A stretch of 64,000 nucleotides of DNA from Leptidea sinapis (GCF_905404315.1 NC_066309.1:7502001-7566000); one strand, 5' to 3'; positions 11,010 to 21,125 are shown, counted from the stretch's first letter. Notes: generated from the sequence alone by a model not told the origin. A program made the numbers and translations.

Positions 11010-11445
11010 TATGGAAAAGGAGGACATTCATGCGTACGGGTCACCTGGTGTTAGGTGACCCGTACGCTCACACAGGAGCGTTACCTGCTCTAAAGTAAGG
11101 CGAACGTGCTTTTATTGAAGGTACCCATGTCGTATCGTCCCGGAAGGAAGCTCATTCCACAGCTTTGTAGTACGTGGAACAAAGCTCCTTGAAGATCGCG
11201 CTGTGGAGAAACGGCACAAATCCTGATGGTGGGGATGATATCCTAATTTTTGGCGTGCCGTGCGAAAGTGGAATTTGTCGGCAGGAATCAGGGAAATAGC
11301 TCTTTGGGACACTCCCCGTGATAAATGGGGTAGAAGACGCACAATGAAGCAACGTCTCTACGCAACGCCAAGTGATCCAGCCGTTCACAGAGCATTGTGA
11401 CGCCAACGATTCGAGCTACTCTGCGTTGCACACGAGAGACGAATC
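11010..11445 (-). pseudogene. LINE-B copy with longer RT remnant
   Basis: The minus strand starts upstream of other LINE-B copies: QRRVARIVGVTMLCERLDHL, ALRRDVASLCVFYPIYHGEC, then after a frameshift IPADKFHFRTARQKLGYHPH and SFVPRTTKLWNELP. The 3' UTR (TGTCCTCCTTTTCCATAAAAA) ends near 11010. A plus-strand duplication of GTACGGGTCACCTGGTGTTA in inverted form at 11035-11070 suggests a local rearrangement. Confidence 0.8.
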
Positions 11446-11575
11446 GTTGATACATCTTGTGTGCTTTCTTCAACTCTCAGGTTGTGGCCTCAAGTCCAGC
11501 ATCGTTCGTAATTTTGGTTTTCAAAATGTATTTGTGTAATTAATCCCAGAAGCAATGGTTATCATTTTAAAAATA
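11445..11575 (+). repeat. SINE-E body without a clear head
   Basis: GGTTGTGGCCTCAAGTCCAG (a decayed B box) is followed by CATCGTTCGTAATTTTG and TGTGTAATTAATCCCAGAAG. The latter block is shared with the SINE-E copy at 40700-40760. Confidence 0.6.
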
Positions 11576-11579
11576 TAGC

Positions 11580-12080
11580 AAATTATATACTTAAGGTATA
11601 CTTGTCGAAGAAATTATTAAATTAGTAATTTATTTTTGCTATCACAATATTAAAAAGTATACTGAAACAATGTCGCGGTTTTATGCTCTATAATTCTTTG
11701 TAGCAATGTTTTTCACAGCTGTTGTTCGTGTAGAATTTGTCAGTTTGGGTGTAACGATTAATCATTTCTTGTTTCAATATTGTCTTTTATTATAATGACA
11801 TAAAAATATGATGTATTCCATTATTTAATTATGTGTGGTGAATTGTTTTTATTTTACACTAAATTATAATGTAGAAGTTAGACATATCGAATAAGCAACC
11901 ATTTTGAAATCGGTTCATTATTATTTATTGATGTTTATGTAAAATTAAATAGGACGCGTTATAGCTATTTAGACTTTAATAATATTTTTTTTTAAATTAC
12001 TGAGCTCGTGAGAGAACATACAAGATACTCAACGGCTACTCTTTTTAATCAAATAGAGTTTACAATAGCTGTTATATTTT
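11580..12080. other. AT-rich stretch, nothing recognised
   Basis: No repeat or coding signal could be supported. Confidence 0.4.
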
Positions 12081-12084
12081 TTTT

Positions 12085-12300
12085 TAAGAAAATAAATGAT
12101 GAGACGAGTAGGACGTTCAGCTGATGGTACTTGATACGCCCTGCCGATTACAATGCAGTGCCGCTCAGGATTATTAAAAAACCCAAAAATTCCAAGCGGC
12201 ACTACAATTGCGCTCGTCACCTTGAGACATAAGACGTTGTCTCATTTACCCATTAATTTCACGAGCTACGCCCTACAGCCAAGGTTATAGTAATTAATTA
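12085..12300 (-). repeat. Repeat C, copy 4 (3' two thirds)
   Basis: On the plus strand this reads GATGAGACGAGTAGGACGTTC through GCACTACAATTGCGCTCGTC. The stem GTGCCGCTCAGG is partly unpaired because the facing arm mutated to CCAAGCGGCAC. Confidence 0.75.
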
Positions 12301-12504
12301 ATAATTTTATTACATAATCAGAATGAGAATTGAGTACCAAGTACTTTCCATAAAGTTACTGCCTCACAAGTAATGCCGTATATATATAAATAACTCTATT
12401 ACATCAGTGGAAACAATTACGGTCAAACTACTTTATGTAAGAAATGAATTTTAGCTATTGACTTCTTTTTTTTACTTTTTTATCAATACACAAATAGTAT
12501 AATA

Positions 12505-12860
12505 ATGATAATACCTGGACCAACACACGAGTTTACTGACATGTGGGATGTTGATTCAACAATAATTGTCCTAATAGTCGTTTCCGTAAACGGTCTTATA
12601 GCAAAGAGCATCGACCATCATCTCAAGAGGCTCTCGTTTAATAACTGGATTAAGGGTCAGATACAGAAAGCAGCTGTTTTGGAAACAGCACGCATCGTGC
12701 GGAAGTTCCTCAGTCTGTCGCCCTAACCACCGGCGGAATCGTCGTGAACCAACGCCGGCGGTACTCTATTTTTTATATTTATATTTGTAATATGGTTTTT
12801 TTTATAAATATGTTATACGTATAAATGTATAAAATAAGATGAAATAATAATAAATGTTTA
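12505..12860 (+). pseudogene. LINE ORF C-terminal fragment and 3' UTR
   Basis: The 73-residue frame 12505-12726 contains FTDMWDVDSTIIVLIVVSVN, GLIAKSIDHHLKRL and IQKAAVLETARIVRKFLS. This is the C-terminal block (W-x-V, VPVVVG-like, PKS, IQK, TARIVRKFL) that follows the RT in several non-LTR elements. The 3' UTR starts ACCGGCGGAATCGTCG and turns A/T-rich. It is 5'-truncated. The clade is uncertain. Confidence 0.65.
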
Positions 12861-12869
12861 TTTCAGACA

Positions 12870-13320
12870 CACATCCATATTGCATAATTTTACAAAGTCA
12901 CAATTACAATCAGTCAAAATTATTAGGAATTACAATTATTTATGAATATTATGATATTAATTTGAAATTAAATTAAAAAAAAGACATTCGATATCTACAG
13001 CTACCAATATTTAAAAATAGGGTTGTTTAAGTACTCAGACAAAGTAGAAATAATTTTGTATATAATTTTATGTATAAATTAAATCTAAATTGAATTGTTC
13101 CTTCTACAAAAATACTCCTAAACATTGTACATGCCTACATCTTCAAAAAATGCGAAACTGTCCCTATTGTATTCAGATTCCTTAACAATCGCGGTTGTCT
13201 GTACTTCCCTCCTTGTAAGTCTAGACAGCGGTGAGTGACGTTTGAATGACATCTTCTGTTCTGATGTGGGTTCCCTTTTGCATAATCCTCGTGTTACGTT
13301 TTATTGTAATGTGTACATCG
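12870..13320. other. AT-rich stretch, nothing recognised
   Basis: No feature could be supported apart from mildly GC-rich words at 13190-13240. Confidence 0.4.
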
Positions 13321-13329
13321 GTTTTATTC

Positions 13330-13855
13330 AACCTATGTTACCTATTTATAACATTATACTATTACACATAAGTGAATTTGCCAGAAACTGTCATAACCAT
13401 AATGTTAACACCAGGAACAGACATAAACTGATGATGCCTACTACTCGGCTAAGTCGAGTAATTAAGTCTTTTGTGGGGGATGTATATGCTTTTACAAGAT
13501 CCCAGAAAATGTTCAAAACAAAAGTATTACGTTATTCAAAAGAATTGTTAAAAAACGTTTGTGTGGTAAAGGTTACTATAACATAAATGACTTTCTTAAT
13601 GATACCACAGATTGGGAATGGAGCGACCGCCCTCAGGCTATTAAATAATAAGTTTAATTGTACAATGTTACTTTGTAAATGTTACTTTATTTGTAAAACA
13701 TATTTTTGATGGAAAAAAAAAACCCGCTGAGTTTGTTGCGCCCATTCTTCTCAGGCCTGAGGCATTCATTTTGGAATGGGTGGTAGATTTTTTGACTTTC
13801 AATAAGTGATTTCACATCCTATTTTGAATAAAAATATTTGAATTTGAATTTGAAT
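13330..13855 (+). pseudogene. LINE-A copy 2
   Basis: RNCHNHNVNTRNRHKLMMPT and TRLSRVIKSFVGDV are followed by a frameshift near 13495 (ACAAGATCC where other copies have ACAACAAGATCC). The copy then continues as SKRIVKKRLCGKGYY-type sequence to DTTDWEWSDRPQAIK. The terminal repeat TTTGAATTTGAATTTGAAT closes the element at about 13855. Confidence 0.8.
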
Positions 13856-13859
13856 ACAA

Positions 13860-14990
13860 TTTGAGACAGTGATCTTCGAATCAATAATACGAATGATTAC
13901 TTACAAGTTGTTTTTCAATGAAATCGATCCTAACTATATTTTCAGGTTTTTGCAGAGGTCAGAGTTCCGCCGATAATAGGTCGTTTTAGAATATTTTTTA
14001 ATGTTTAAATTAGTCCCATTATACATTTAAAATTCTAAAGAGAAAATTAATTTAAATTTATTTTTAACAAGAGTTTATGAGTTCATGTCACTTTATCCCC
14101 ACTTCAAGTGCTATCTTACAACACTAGAGGTATGGTGCATGGACGCCTTTATATTTATGTTATAGTTATGTCATGACCGGATGGAGGATTATTCTATCGT
14201 TTATTCATCAAAAAGAATTCTAATGGAATAAATTTTGAGATAATTAATGCCTTTTATGCCTTTAAAATGTGAGACAATAGATAAGTAAGCAGTCCGTATT
14301 TTAAGAGGTTTTTTATATAAACACGGTTTTATTAAGGGGTTCGGATGCCTAAGCATGTCTTTATAGGCAGGTTAGTTAGAACGTTGGGAATTTTTCTTTC
14401 ATTAATAACTTATTTTCACAATTCGTGGGAAAATTATGGAAGAAAAGTTTTGTTGCTATTTTGCAAAAAAATTGTTAACCAAGATACCTTAATAACTAAA
14501 TTTCAATTTGTTTATTAAGCAAATTGTTATTTAAATCTTTAGGCTTTTGATCTACTGCTTGGCGGGAGAAAGAGACGCTTTTGAATTTGAATGAGATTTT
14601 TCAAATTTGTTTACAAATACTGAGTTAACATATTGTAGTATAGAAATATATACACGATTTGGGAATCTGTTAAAGTTTAAGTTTAAAAAAACAATTAGTT
14701 TATGTACAAAACAGCAATAACTCAAATTCTAACTGAATTCAGCTAACCATGAAAGAATCCAGTTTCAAATATAATCGCGTATTCATTAGAGCTGCGTTTA
14801 CAGTTCCTCAAAGGCATCACGTCCTACAATCTGTACCAGAACCTGGAATATCATTTGCATTCACGCTCAAGTCATGTTAATTCGCTTCCGATTCGTCCCT
14901 GCATCCGTGAGCTGAAACTTTCACGATGTGAGAATCATTTCGCTTGCGTTTAGTTTATTTTCTTCAATTTAAATTATATTTAACGAACAT
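13860..14990. other. Mostly unrecognised, with one LINE-L2 tail
   Basis: A LINE-L2 3' tail occurs at about 14205-14270 (AAAAAGAATTCTAATGGAAT, GCCTTTTATGCCTTT). At 14815-14880 a frame reading FLKGITSYNLYQNLEYH follows a CAG acceptor-like site, but it has no donor or family match. The rest is featureless. Confidence 0.4.
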
Positions 14991-14994
14991 ATAC

Positions 14995-15002
14995 CGCATA
15001 TA
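14995..15002. other. 8-bp target-site duplication, left
   Basis: CGCATATA here is identical to 15389-15396 on the far side of the P-like MITE. Confidence 0.85.
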
Positions 15003-15388
15003 CACGGACGAGTAAAATAAGAAGGACTCCTTGTCACCTTACACAACAGTGAGGCACCAAAACAAGCCGGTAAACGTGTAAATACCTATGTACTGGGGCT
15101 ATCCCCAGGCATACACTTACACTAATACAAGCCGATCGGCCGCCGTTATGAGATTTGCCATCGTCTGTGACAGATCAGTTCGCGTCGCAATAAAATATTT
15201 TAAAAATGCCGTCGTGCGTTGTGAAAAAGTGTAAAAACAATACTATAAAAGTATTTGTGGATATATGATTATTTAAGGGAGAAAAAATTGTGTATCTGGT
15301 ATACCCCGTAACCGCACATACTCTAGCATAAAGGTGCTTCAATTGCTAATATCACGGCGCGGAGTCCTTATTTTTTTACTAGTCCGTG
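15003..15388 (+). mobile_element. P-element-like MITE, copy 1 (386 bp)
   Basis: Terminal inverted repeats begin CACGGACGAGTAAAATAAG on the left and, reversed, CACGGACTAGTAAAAAAATA on the right, and run into GGACTCC. The flanks are an exact 8-bp duplication, CGCATATA. Eight-base duplications and CA-starting termini with an ATAAGG core fit the P superfamily, and hAT elements also give 8 bp. The interior starts a THAP-type protein at 15206, which points to P. The element is non-autonomous. A second copy lies inverted at 43986-44374. Confidence 0.8.
15206..15268 (+). pseudogene. THAP-domain start retained in the MITE
   Basis: ATG at 15206 opens MPSCVVKKCKNNTIKVFVDI and then a stop. A methionine-proline start followed by C-x(4)-C is how THAP zinc-finger domains begin; THAP is the DNA-binding N terminus of P transposases. 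The second C-x-H pair and all catalytic parts are gone. The homologous frame in copy 2 has a stop at codon 3. The assignment rests on the motif only. Confidence 0.6.
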
Positions 15389-15615
15389 CGCATATACAGT
15401 TTTTTAAGACTAGTGCGGAGGGTAGATTCAAATCTTTTGTTGTACTTTATTTAATAATACTTCTTTTGTAACGGGCTTAGTAACTCGATCGGTTCGTTTA
15501 TTATATAAGAGCAATTGTTTTTTCTAGTAAATAATATTTACAGGTTTTGTTATGTTTTAGTAACTTTCTCACGTAATGTTTTATGTGATTTCTAATTTCT
15601 AATTTCTTCATAAGT

Positions 15616-15759
15616 TACTCAAGTAATATTACAATATAATAATATTGTTAGTGTTAGTGTGTGTTTTATATATATATATATATATATACTTTTCTTATTA
15701 TATACTTATAACACACACTAACACTAACAATATTATTATATTGTAATATTACTTGAGTA
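15616..15759. repeat. Perfect 50-bp hairpin with a TA-rich loop
   Basis: Bases 15616-15665 and 15710-15759 are exact reverse complements over 50 bases (TACTCAAGTAATATTACAAT at the outer end). They are separated by a 44-base loop of mostly TA repeats, and another TA run follows the right arm. No coding or TIR family is evident. It could be a young foldback element or a replication-slippage product. Confidence 0.85.
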
Positions 15760-16111
15760 TATATATATATATATATATTTTGGAAATTTCCGACGTTATA
15801 TCGCTAAGCAACTATCTATGCATATCTATATTTTGTTAAGATCCTTCTTCTGTTTTAGTCTTAAAATAATATCATAAGTAGACACTTTAAATAATTACTC
15901 ACGAACTTGTTTCTAGAAATATCATAGATATAACATGTTATTTATCTTAGGCCTTGATGGTTATGATAACAAAAACTTACAAAAATACTATTTTGTTATT
16001 GGTCCTTTACGCATTGGCAAATTATCAAGTAAATTGGATAATTTTGTGAATATCATGATGAATGGTCCGGCTACATTCGGTAGGATACAAGACCGATGTA
16101 ATGAAAATAAT

Positions 16112-16421
16112 TTACCAGTGGGAGACTCCTTCGCACAGGATGCCAACTAGATTATGGGTACCAAAACTGTGCCTATTTCTGCCGTGAAGCAGTTATGTGT
16201 AAACATTACTGTGTTTCGGTCTGAAGGGCGCCGTAGCTAGTGAAATTACTAGACAAATGAGACTTAACGTCTTATGTTTCAAGGCGACGAGTGCAATCTA
16301 GTGCCGCTCAGAATTTTTGGGTTTTTTCAAGAATCCTGAGCGGCACTGCATTGTAAAGGGTATCAGTACCATCAGTTACCATTAACTGAACGTCTTGATC
16401 GTCTCGTCCCTTATTAAAACA
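16112..16421 (+). repeat. Repeat C, copy 5 (full length)
   Basis: Complete from ACCAGTGGGAGACTCCTTCG to CGTCTCGTCCCTTATTAAAA. Both stem-loops are present. The ORF starting at 15935 runs into this copy and is not a gene. Confidence 0.8.
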
Positions 16422-16554
16422 TGATATTATTAACGGAACTAGATAAGTGTCCTAATATTCTAGTATTCTAGATGTTGTTTGGATAAGTATGAAAATTATA
16501 TTCGAGGATTCCGCTACATAAATAGATACATACAGGCGCAGCTTATACAAATTT

Positions 16555-16695
16555 ATTTTCTATACGACATGTGTTCCTTATTAGAAACACGGGAAAAGTT
16601 TCCAAAAACGCTGGCAACACTCTTCTGGTTCTACAGGAGTTGCGGGAGAATGCGGGCAGCTGTGATCACTTAACATCAGGTGACCTAAGCTCGTT
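16555..16695 (+). pseudogene. LINE-B 3' fragment, plus orientation
   Basis: CAAAAACGCTGGCAACACTC and GTGATCACTTAACATCAGGT are the LINE-B C-terminal end and 3' UTR in a diverged plus-strand copy. Confidence 0.6.
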
Positions 16696-16699
16696 AAAA

Positions 16700-16803
16700 A
16701 AGGCATAAAAGGCATTTATTTTCTCAAAATTGATTCCTTTAGAATTCTTTTTAAATGTCGTTTCTAATATACTAGATACTACTACCGCATCGGAAACAAA
16801 TGG
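16700..16803 (-). repeat. LINE-L2 3' UTR fragment
   Basis: Plus-strand AAGGCATAAAAGGCATTTAT to GCATCGGAAACAAATGG matches the 4112-4215 copy. It stops where a mariner-like deletion derivative begins. Confidence 0.75.
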
Positions 16804-16813
16804 CTGCTATATT

Positions 16814-17085
16814 TTTCGAATGCTATATTTTTTGAAACGTTGCAACCTTCTTAGTAATAAAAAAAACAATAATTTGTGAATTGTTTTTTATCACACATCA
16901 AAGTTCTACGTACGCAATGAAAATGGAATTAAGTCGAAAAGATTTTAGAGCGATGATTTTTTATGATTTTAAAAGAGCTTTCACTTTTACCAATTCTGAA
17001 GAGGCAGTGTTAGCGTTTTAGCATGCTATCGATTTTTTTTATTACTAAGAAGGTTGCAACGTTTCAAAAAATATAGCATTCGAAA
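16814..17085 (+). mobile_element. Internally deleted mariner-like element
   Basis: Bases 16814-16866 and 17033-17085 are exact inverted repeats of 53 bases (TTTCGAATGCTATATTTTTT outermost). Between them a short ORF starts like a mariner transposase. TIRs of this length are longer than usual for mariner (about 30 bp), so part may be sub-terminal. A TA target duplication cannot be fixed because the flanks are TA-rich. It sits next to a truncated LINE-L2 tail. Confidence 0.7.
16917..17021 (+). pseudogene. Mariner transposase remnant, N terminus joined to later residues
   Basis: ATG at 16917 encodes MKMELSRKDFRAMIFYDFKR, which resembles the first helix of mariner transposase DNA-binding domains (ELSRKDFRAMIYYDFK type). 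It then changes to AFTFTNSEEAVLAF and a stop. The last part resembles the SPEEAV-type segment near the C terminus of the same family. The catalytic D,D34D region is absent. I infer an internal deletion that joined the ends in frame for about 14 codons. Confidence 0.55.
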
Positions 17086-17089
17086 TTCA

Positions 17090-17420
17090 AATAGTTCCGA
17101 TTAGCTAGAAGTGCTAAACTTATAGTGTGCCTATTTATACGAATACCACAAATTTCTAATTACTTTTATTTAAAGTTTAATTTATTACAATTAAATAAAG
17201 TGAAGTAGATAAAGTACTTTTACTTTTAGATACAATACGATATGAAAAATTCAAATTGTGATAAAAATATTTAAATTATGAGTTAAATAGAAGCGATATG
17301 CTTGATTGATCCTACTAAACACGCACAGCGTATACGTGCAGTCAGTATGCATCATACAATCCATGTATCTAACGGCTTACCTGACCTAGTGATCTCACTC
17401 TAATATACCGCGACTGAATA
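17090..17420. other. No recognised element
   Basis: Nothing could be supported here. Confidence 0.4.
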
Positions 17421-17424
17421 AAAC

Positions 17425-17935
17425 GCGATTTTTAACCGACTTTAAAAAAGGTGAAGGTTCTCAATTCGACGATTTTAGGTATTCTTTCTTTACGAGTATA
17501 TGAAAACTGGTGTTTCCCGTGTGGTCCTATTTCAATTTGGTCCAGTACTACTCCAGTAGTCCAGTGTAGTCAAATATGATTATCAATGGAACTCCTTAAT
17601 TCAAATTCAAATATTTTTATTCAAAATAGGATTTGAAATCACTTATTGAACGTCAAAATCTACCACCCATGGCTTACAGTAAGGGATCGATCTGTGGCAG
17701 AATTTCACAGCAAACTGTCTGTAATCAAACTGCAATATACGTTCGTTGCTGCCGTAAGCGTTCTACCTGGTCTTGGTCTACTTGGTCTTCCAAAAATAAC
17801 AATAATTGTAACTACTTTATTAATATTGATTATTAAGTTGTGGAAGAATACGCATTTTTTTTTTACTATTTAGTGCATATGTACTGTTTTAGAATAGTTT
17901 TTTTTTTTGAAGTCGGTTGTTTTTTTGTTAATTTT
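17425..17935. repeat. Repeat H (ACCGACTT ends) with a LINE-A tail inside
   Basis: The left end TTTTTAACCGACTTTAAAAA runs into GAAGGTTCTCAATTCGACGA and TTTCCCGTGTGGTCC, a common arthropod repeat. The right end is GAAGTCGGTTGTTTTTTTG, the reverse of the left. At 17592-17680 a minus-strand LINE-A 3' UTR fragment (CAAATATTTTTATTCAAAATA) interrupts it. Confidence 0.55.
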
Positions 17936-18094
17936 ATTTTACCGTGCTTTTACAAATGGTATATTATTTGCAATATCGTTATCGATATTATTATTCAATA
18001 TTCGTTAAGTACGTAAAACTGTAAAAAAATACTTTTACAAATACAGACTACTTACTTTAAGATTATCTCACAATTATGTACAATGCTCTAAGTA

Positions 18095-18410
18095 AAAACC
18101 AGTGGAAGGCTCCTTTGCACATGATTCCGGTTAGATTATGGGTCATATCATAACGGCACCTATTTGTGCCGAGAAAAAATAATGTGTAAGCATTACTGTT
18201 TTTCGGTCTGAAGGGCGCCGTAGCTACTAAACTAACTGGGCAAATGAGACTTAACATCTTATGTCTCAAGGTAACGAGCGCATTTGTAGTGCCACTCAGA
18301 TTTATTGGGTTTTTCAAGAGTCCCGAGTGGCACTGCATTGTGATGGCAGGGCTTATCAAATACCATCAGCATTACGTCCTGCTCGTCTTGTCCCTTACTT
18401 TAATAAAAAA
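18095..18410 (+). repeat. Repeat C, copy 6 (full length, paired stem changes)
   Basis: Complete copy. Its large stem has GTGCCACTCAG on the left and CGAGTGGCAC on the right, where the family consensus has GTGCCGCTCAG and CTGAGCGGCAC. The two changes preserve pairing. Confidence 0.8.
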
Positions 18411-18546
18411 AATCAATAACTCATATTTTATGTAAAATTGTTATACAGCGTGCTGCTACAATGGCGACATTAAATGAATACACGGATAGAACTACATAAC
18501 CGTATACATAAAAAAATATATTGAAATGCCAAAGTAACTTTCAAAC

Positions 18547-18780
18547 CTTATAATAATAATAATAATATTGACACACTTTTCACACAAATTATCTTGCCCC
18601 AAGCTAAGCATATATAGCCTGTATTATGGGTTACAAGACAATGATATATTTAATACAATATACTTACTTAAACATACATAAATACATTTAGACATCCATG
18701 ACTCCGAAACAAACATCCATATTCATCATATAAATGCTTGCACCTACCGGGATTCAAACCCGGGAACCCTTATAACTGCT
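18547..18780 (-). repeat. SINE-D, copy 1 (near full length)
   Basis: Read on the minus strand: a tRNA-like head with GGGTTTGAATCCCGG (B box), then GTGCAAGCATTTATATGATG, GTATTTATGTATGTTTAAGT, AAGCTTGGGGCAAGATAAT and a (ATT)n tail. This is a well-known lepidopteran tRNA-derived SINE layout, with pol III promoter boxes in the head. The A-box end is damaged. It is non-coding. Confidence 0.85.
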
Positions 18781-18799
18781 TATAAAAAAAAATCGCACC

Positions 18800-19310
18800 A
18801 CCGTGGGTGCTACTTCTATTACTACGTGTTCTGAACAACTCCGGTGCGGCGTGGGACAGGTAGGTGTCAGTGCCTACAATAACGCACGGCTACTAAGCTA
18901 CTTACAGGCTGTTCCAAAATGATATTATAGAAAATTTATAATTATAAACAAATAAACTATTATTTGTAACAGTTAAGTTGCTCTACCCGAGCGTATTTTA
19001 TGTCCCCATTCTAAAATAACAATTGATTTTTTTATCGTTTATACCATGTGCTTTGATCTCCCCCAATTAATTAATTAAATTAAATTTATTAATTATATAA
19101 TTAAGTTAATTATTATAATATAATTAGGTTAAGTAATATAATTAACCCCCAGGTATAGTAATTTACTGCAAGCATAAAATAAGTCTACAATTGTTTACCA
19201 TTTTAATGCAAGTCGTACACAATATAAAAAATATATTATTTTAGTCAAAATATATCTAGTAACTAGCATATGTTTAATATATATAGCATATAGAATATAT
19301 TTATAATAAT
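18800..19310. other. No recognised element
   Basis: 18820-18900 is GC-richer without a supported frame; 19060-19150 is an ATTAAT-rich run. Confidence 0.4.
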
Positions 19311-19317
19311 ATATACT

Positions 19318-19408
19318 CTTTTGAATGGGTGGTAGATTTTGACGTTCAATAAGTGATTTTAAATCCTATTTTGAATAAAAATATTTGAATTTGAATTGAA
19401 TATTATTA
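19318..19408 (+). repeat. LINE-A copy, 3' UTR only
   Basis: TTTTGAATGGGTGGTAGATTT to TTTGAATTTGAATTGAATA is the last 90 bases of LINE-A. Confidence 0.8.
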
Positions 19409-19419
19409 TTATTACACAC

Positions 19420-19930
19420 AAACCAAAACGTTTAATATTTAACACAGAACTAGCGATGGTTCTGACGTAGTAAAGTTATATTATGCTATCACGTTACCGT
19501 AACAGTGAGATCCCGCTATCATTTGTCAAGCTGCTCACAGGTTCCAATCAAATTGCCAGCTTATTATTGTTTTATAAAGCGCTGCCAAAATAATACCAGA
19601 GACAACGATGTATTAGCCACCAAACTGAATCATCATTACACATGTCAATATAATATTCGATACAGATTTAATAAAATATTCTGGGGTGCATCATATTGGC
19701 TGTTATAGTTAAGCTTTAAGTAAAATTTTCATTAACATTAACGCTGACCTTAACAGCACCATCGTATTCCTTGGCATAGCTAAAGTATTAAAAAAACGTG
19801 AAATGTCAAGTCAATATCGAATATTTATTTGAAACTTTTGACAGGTCTTAATTATTAATACTAAAAATCCATAGGATACGCATGGCATAAGCTTGCAAAA
19901 TATATATTTTAGCAAGTACTTAATATTTTT
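19420..19930. other. No recognised element
   Basis: The ORF at 19505-19708 has no family resemblance or coding signature. Nothing else is seen. Confidence 0.4.
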
Positions 19931-19932
19931 TT

Positions 19933-20102
19933 TTTTATAGAATAGGAGAACAAACGAGCGTACCTGTGTTAAGTGATCACCGCCGCCCACATTCTCTTGC
20001 AACACCAGAGGAATCACAAGAGCGTTGCCGGCCTTTAAGGAAGGTGTACGCGCTTTTTTTGAAGGTACCTATGTCGAATCGTCCCGGAAACACCGCACCA
20101 TG
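19933..20102 (-). pseudogene. LINE-B copy, last 170 bases
   Basis: The minus strand carries FLKGRQRSCDSSGVAREC-like residues and the 3' UTR ending at a T-run (plus strand). It is heavily 5'-truncated and stops at ACACCGCACCATGG. Confidence 0.75.
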
Positions 20103-20209
20103 GCACAACATGACAGTTTAAGCCAGCAAATGGCCTAATTGATTCGTGTTAGTTGTTAAGAATGTATATGTTTGTAATTCCATTGTTTGTACATTTTATC
20201 CTTCTTTTA

Positions 20210-20480
20210 AACGCAAACGGTGGCGCTAGTCGTGACAATCGCGTGACGTATGCGTGTGTGGGAGCAACTCGTAAGCCTACACAAGCTCTCTTCCGCTTCG
20301 ACCGCCGCACGAGAAGGTTCCGTCCGAGACGTTCGTGGCCGCCCCTCGAGTCGGACATGTGGGTTCCTGTAGTGTCGCGCACCGTTGGGTGCTGTGTGGC
20401 GAGGAGCAGTAAAGGTAGGTGGTACATGCATTGTTCCTTTTTTCACGGATGCTTTATTGCGCCTACCAAATAATCTACAG
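20210..20480. other. GC-rich, CpG-rich island; possible exon, strand unclear
   Basis: Composition jumps between about 20215 and 20415. Plus frame: RVTYACVGATRKPTQALFRF then RRSWPPLESDMWVP, ending at a strong donor-like AAAG|GTAGGT (20414-20421). Minus frame: RLEGRPRTSRTEPSRAAVEA, preceded by a pyrimidine-rich acceptor-like TCCTCGCCACACAG. Both frames are open, which is expected by chance at high GC. It could be a first exon or promoter island; I recognise no protein. Confidence 0.3.
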
Positions 20481-20489
20481 TCCATTCTT

Positions 20490-20815
20490 AATATCGAATA
20501 AACACTATACCTTGAATACGCAATTTGGATATTAAGAGCTATTTAAAAAACAATCCCAAAGCGACTAATCAGATGTGAGTAAAGATGAAAAAAGTTTCAC
20601 GAACGGCAATACCAGATGATTACAGTACACAGTATTGAGTTGAGCTCTTTTTGTGAAGACCTCTTTCTACAGATTTGTTTCATTTCGAAACTTTGGAAAA
20701 CTTTACAGTTGCCCCTCCGAGCCGAGACTGTCGTATTACATGCGATATTTATTTTAATCATAAATGTTACAAATGACTACTTATAAATACTAGTCATTTT
20801 TGTCAATTAAATTGT
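20490..20815. other. No recognised element
   Basis: Nothing could be supported. Confidence 0.4.
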
Positions 20816-20821
20816 CAGCAA

Positions 20822-20900
20822 TAGATCTTCAAAAAGGTGGAGGTTCTCAATTCGATCGGTATTATTTTATGTATATACACGTATATACACCGATTATTCT
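20822..20900 (+). repeat. Repeat H fragment
   Basis: AAAAAGGTGGAGGTTCTCAA followed by TTCGATCGG matches the repeat H left end near 17440. Confidence 0.5.
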
Positions 20901-21125
20901 GAGATTTATGATCCGATTAACATAATTCTTCTTTAATTTGATGCGGACTAGATGCCAATTAGTCCCAAAATGTTAAATAGTTTAGCCCAGTAATTTTCAT
21001 TTTATGAACATTTTTTATGAAAATTATTGTGTACTTGGATGATTTAATTGTTTTTTGTGTACGATTTTTTAGGAGTTTTCATACAGGTTGATTAAATATT
21101 ATAGTTATTAACTGACACTAAAATG

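Noticed and set aside
15935..16150. 71-codon ORF ahead of repeat C
   Set aside because: Its last 13 codons are the start of repeat C, and the rest has no family resemblance.
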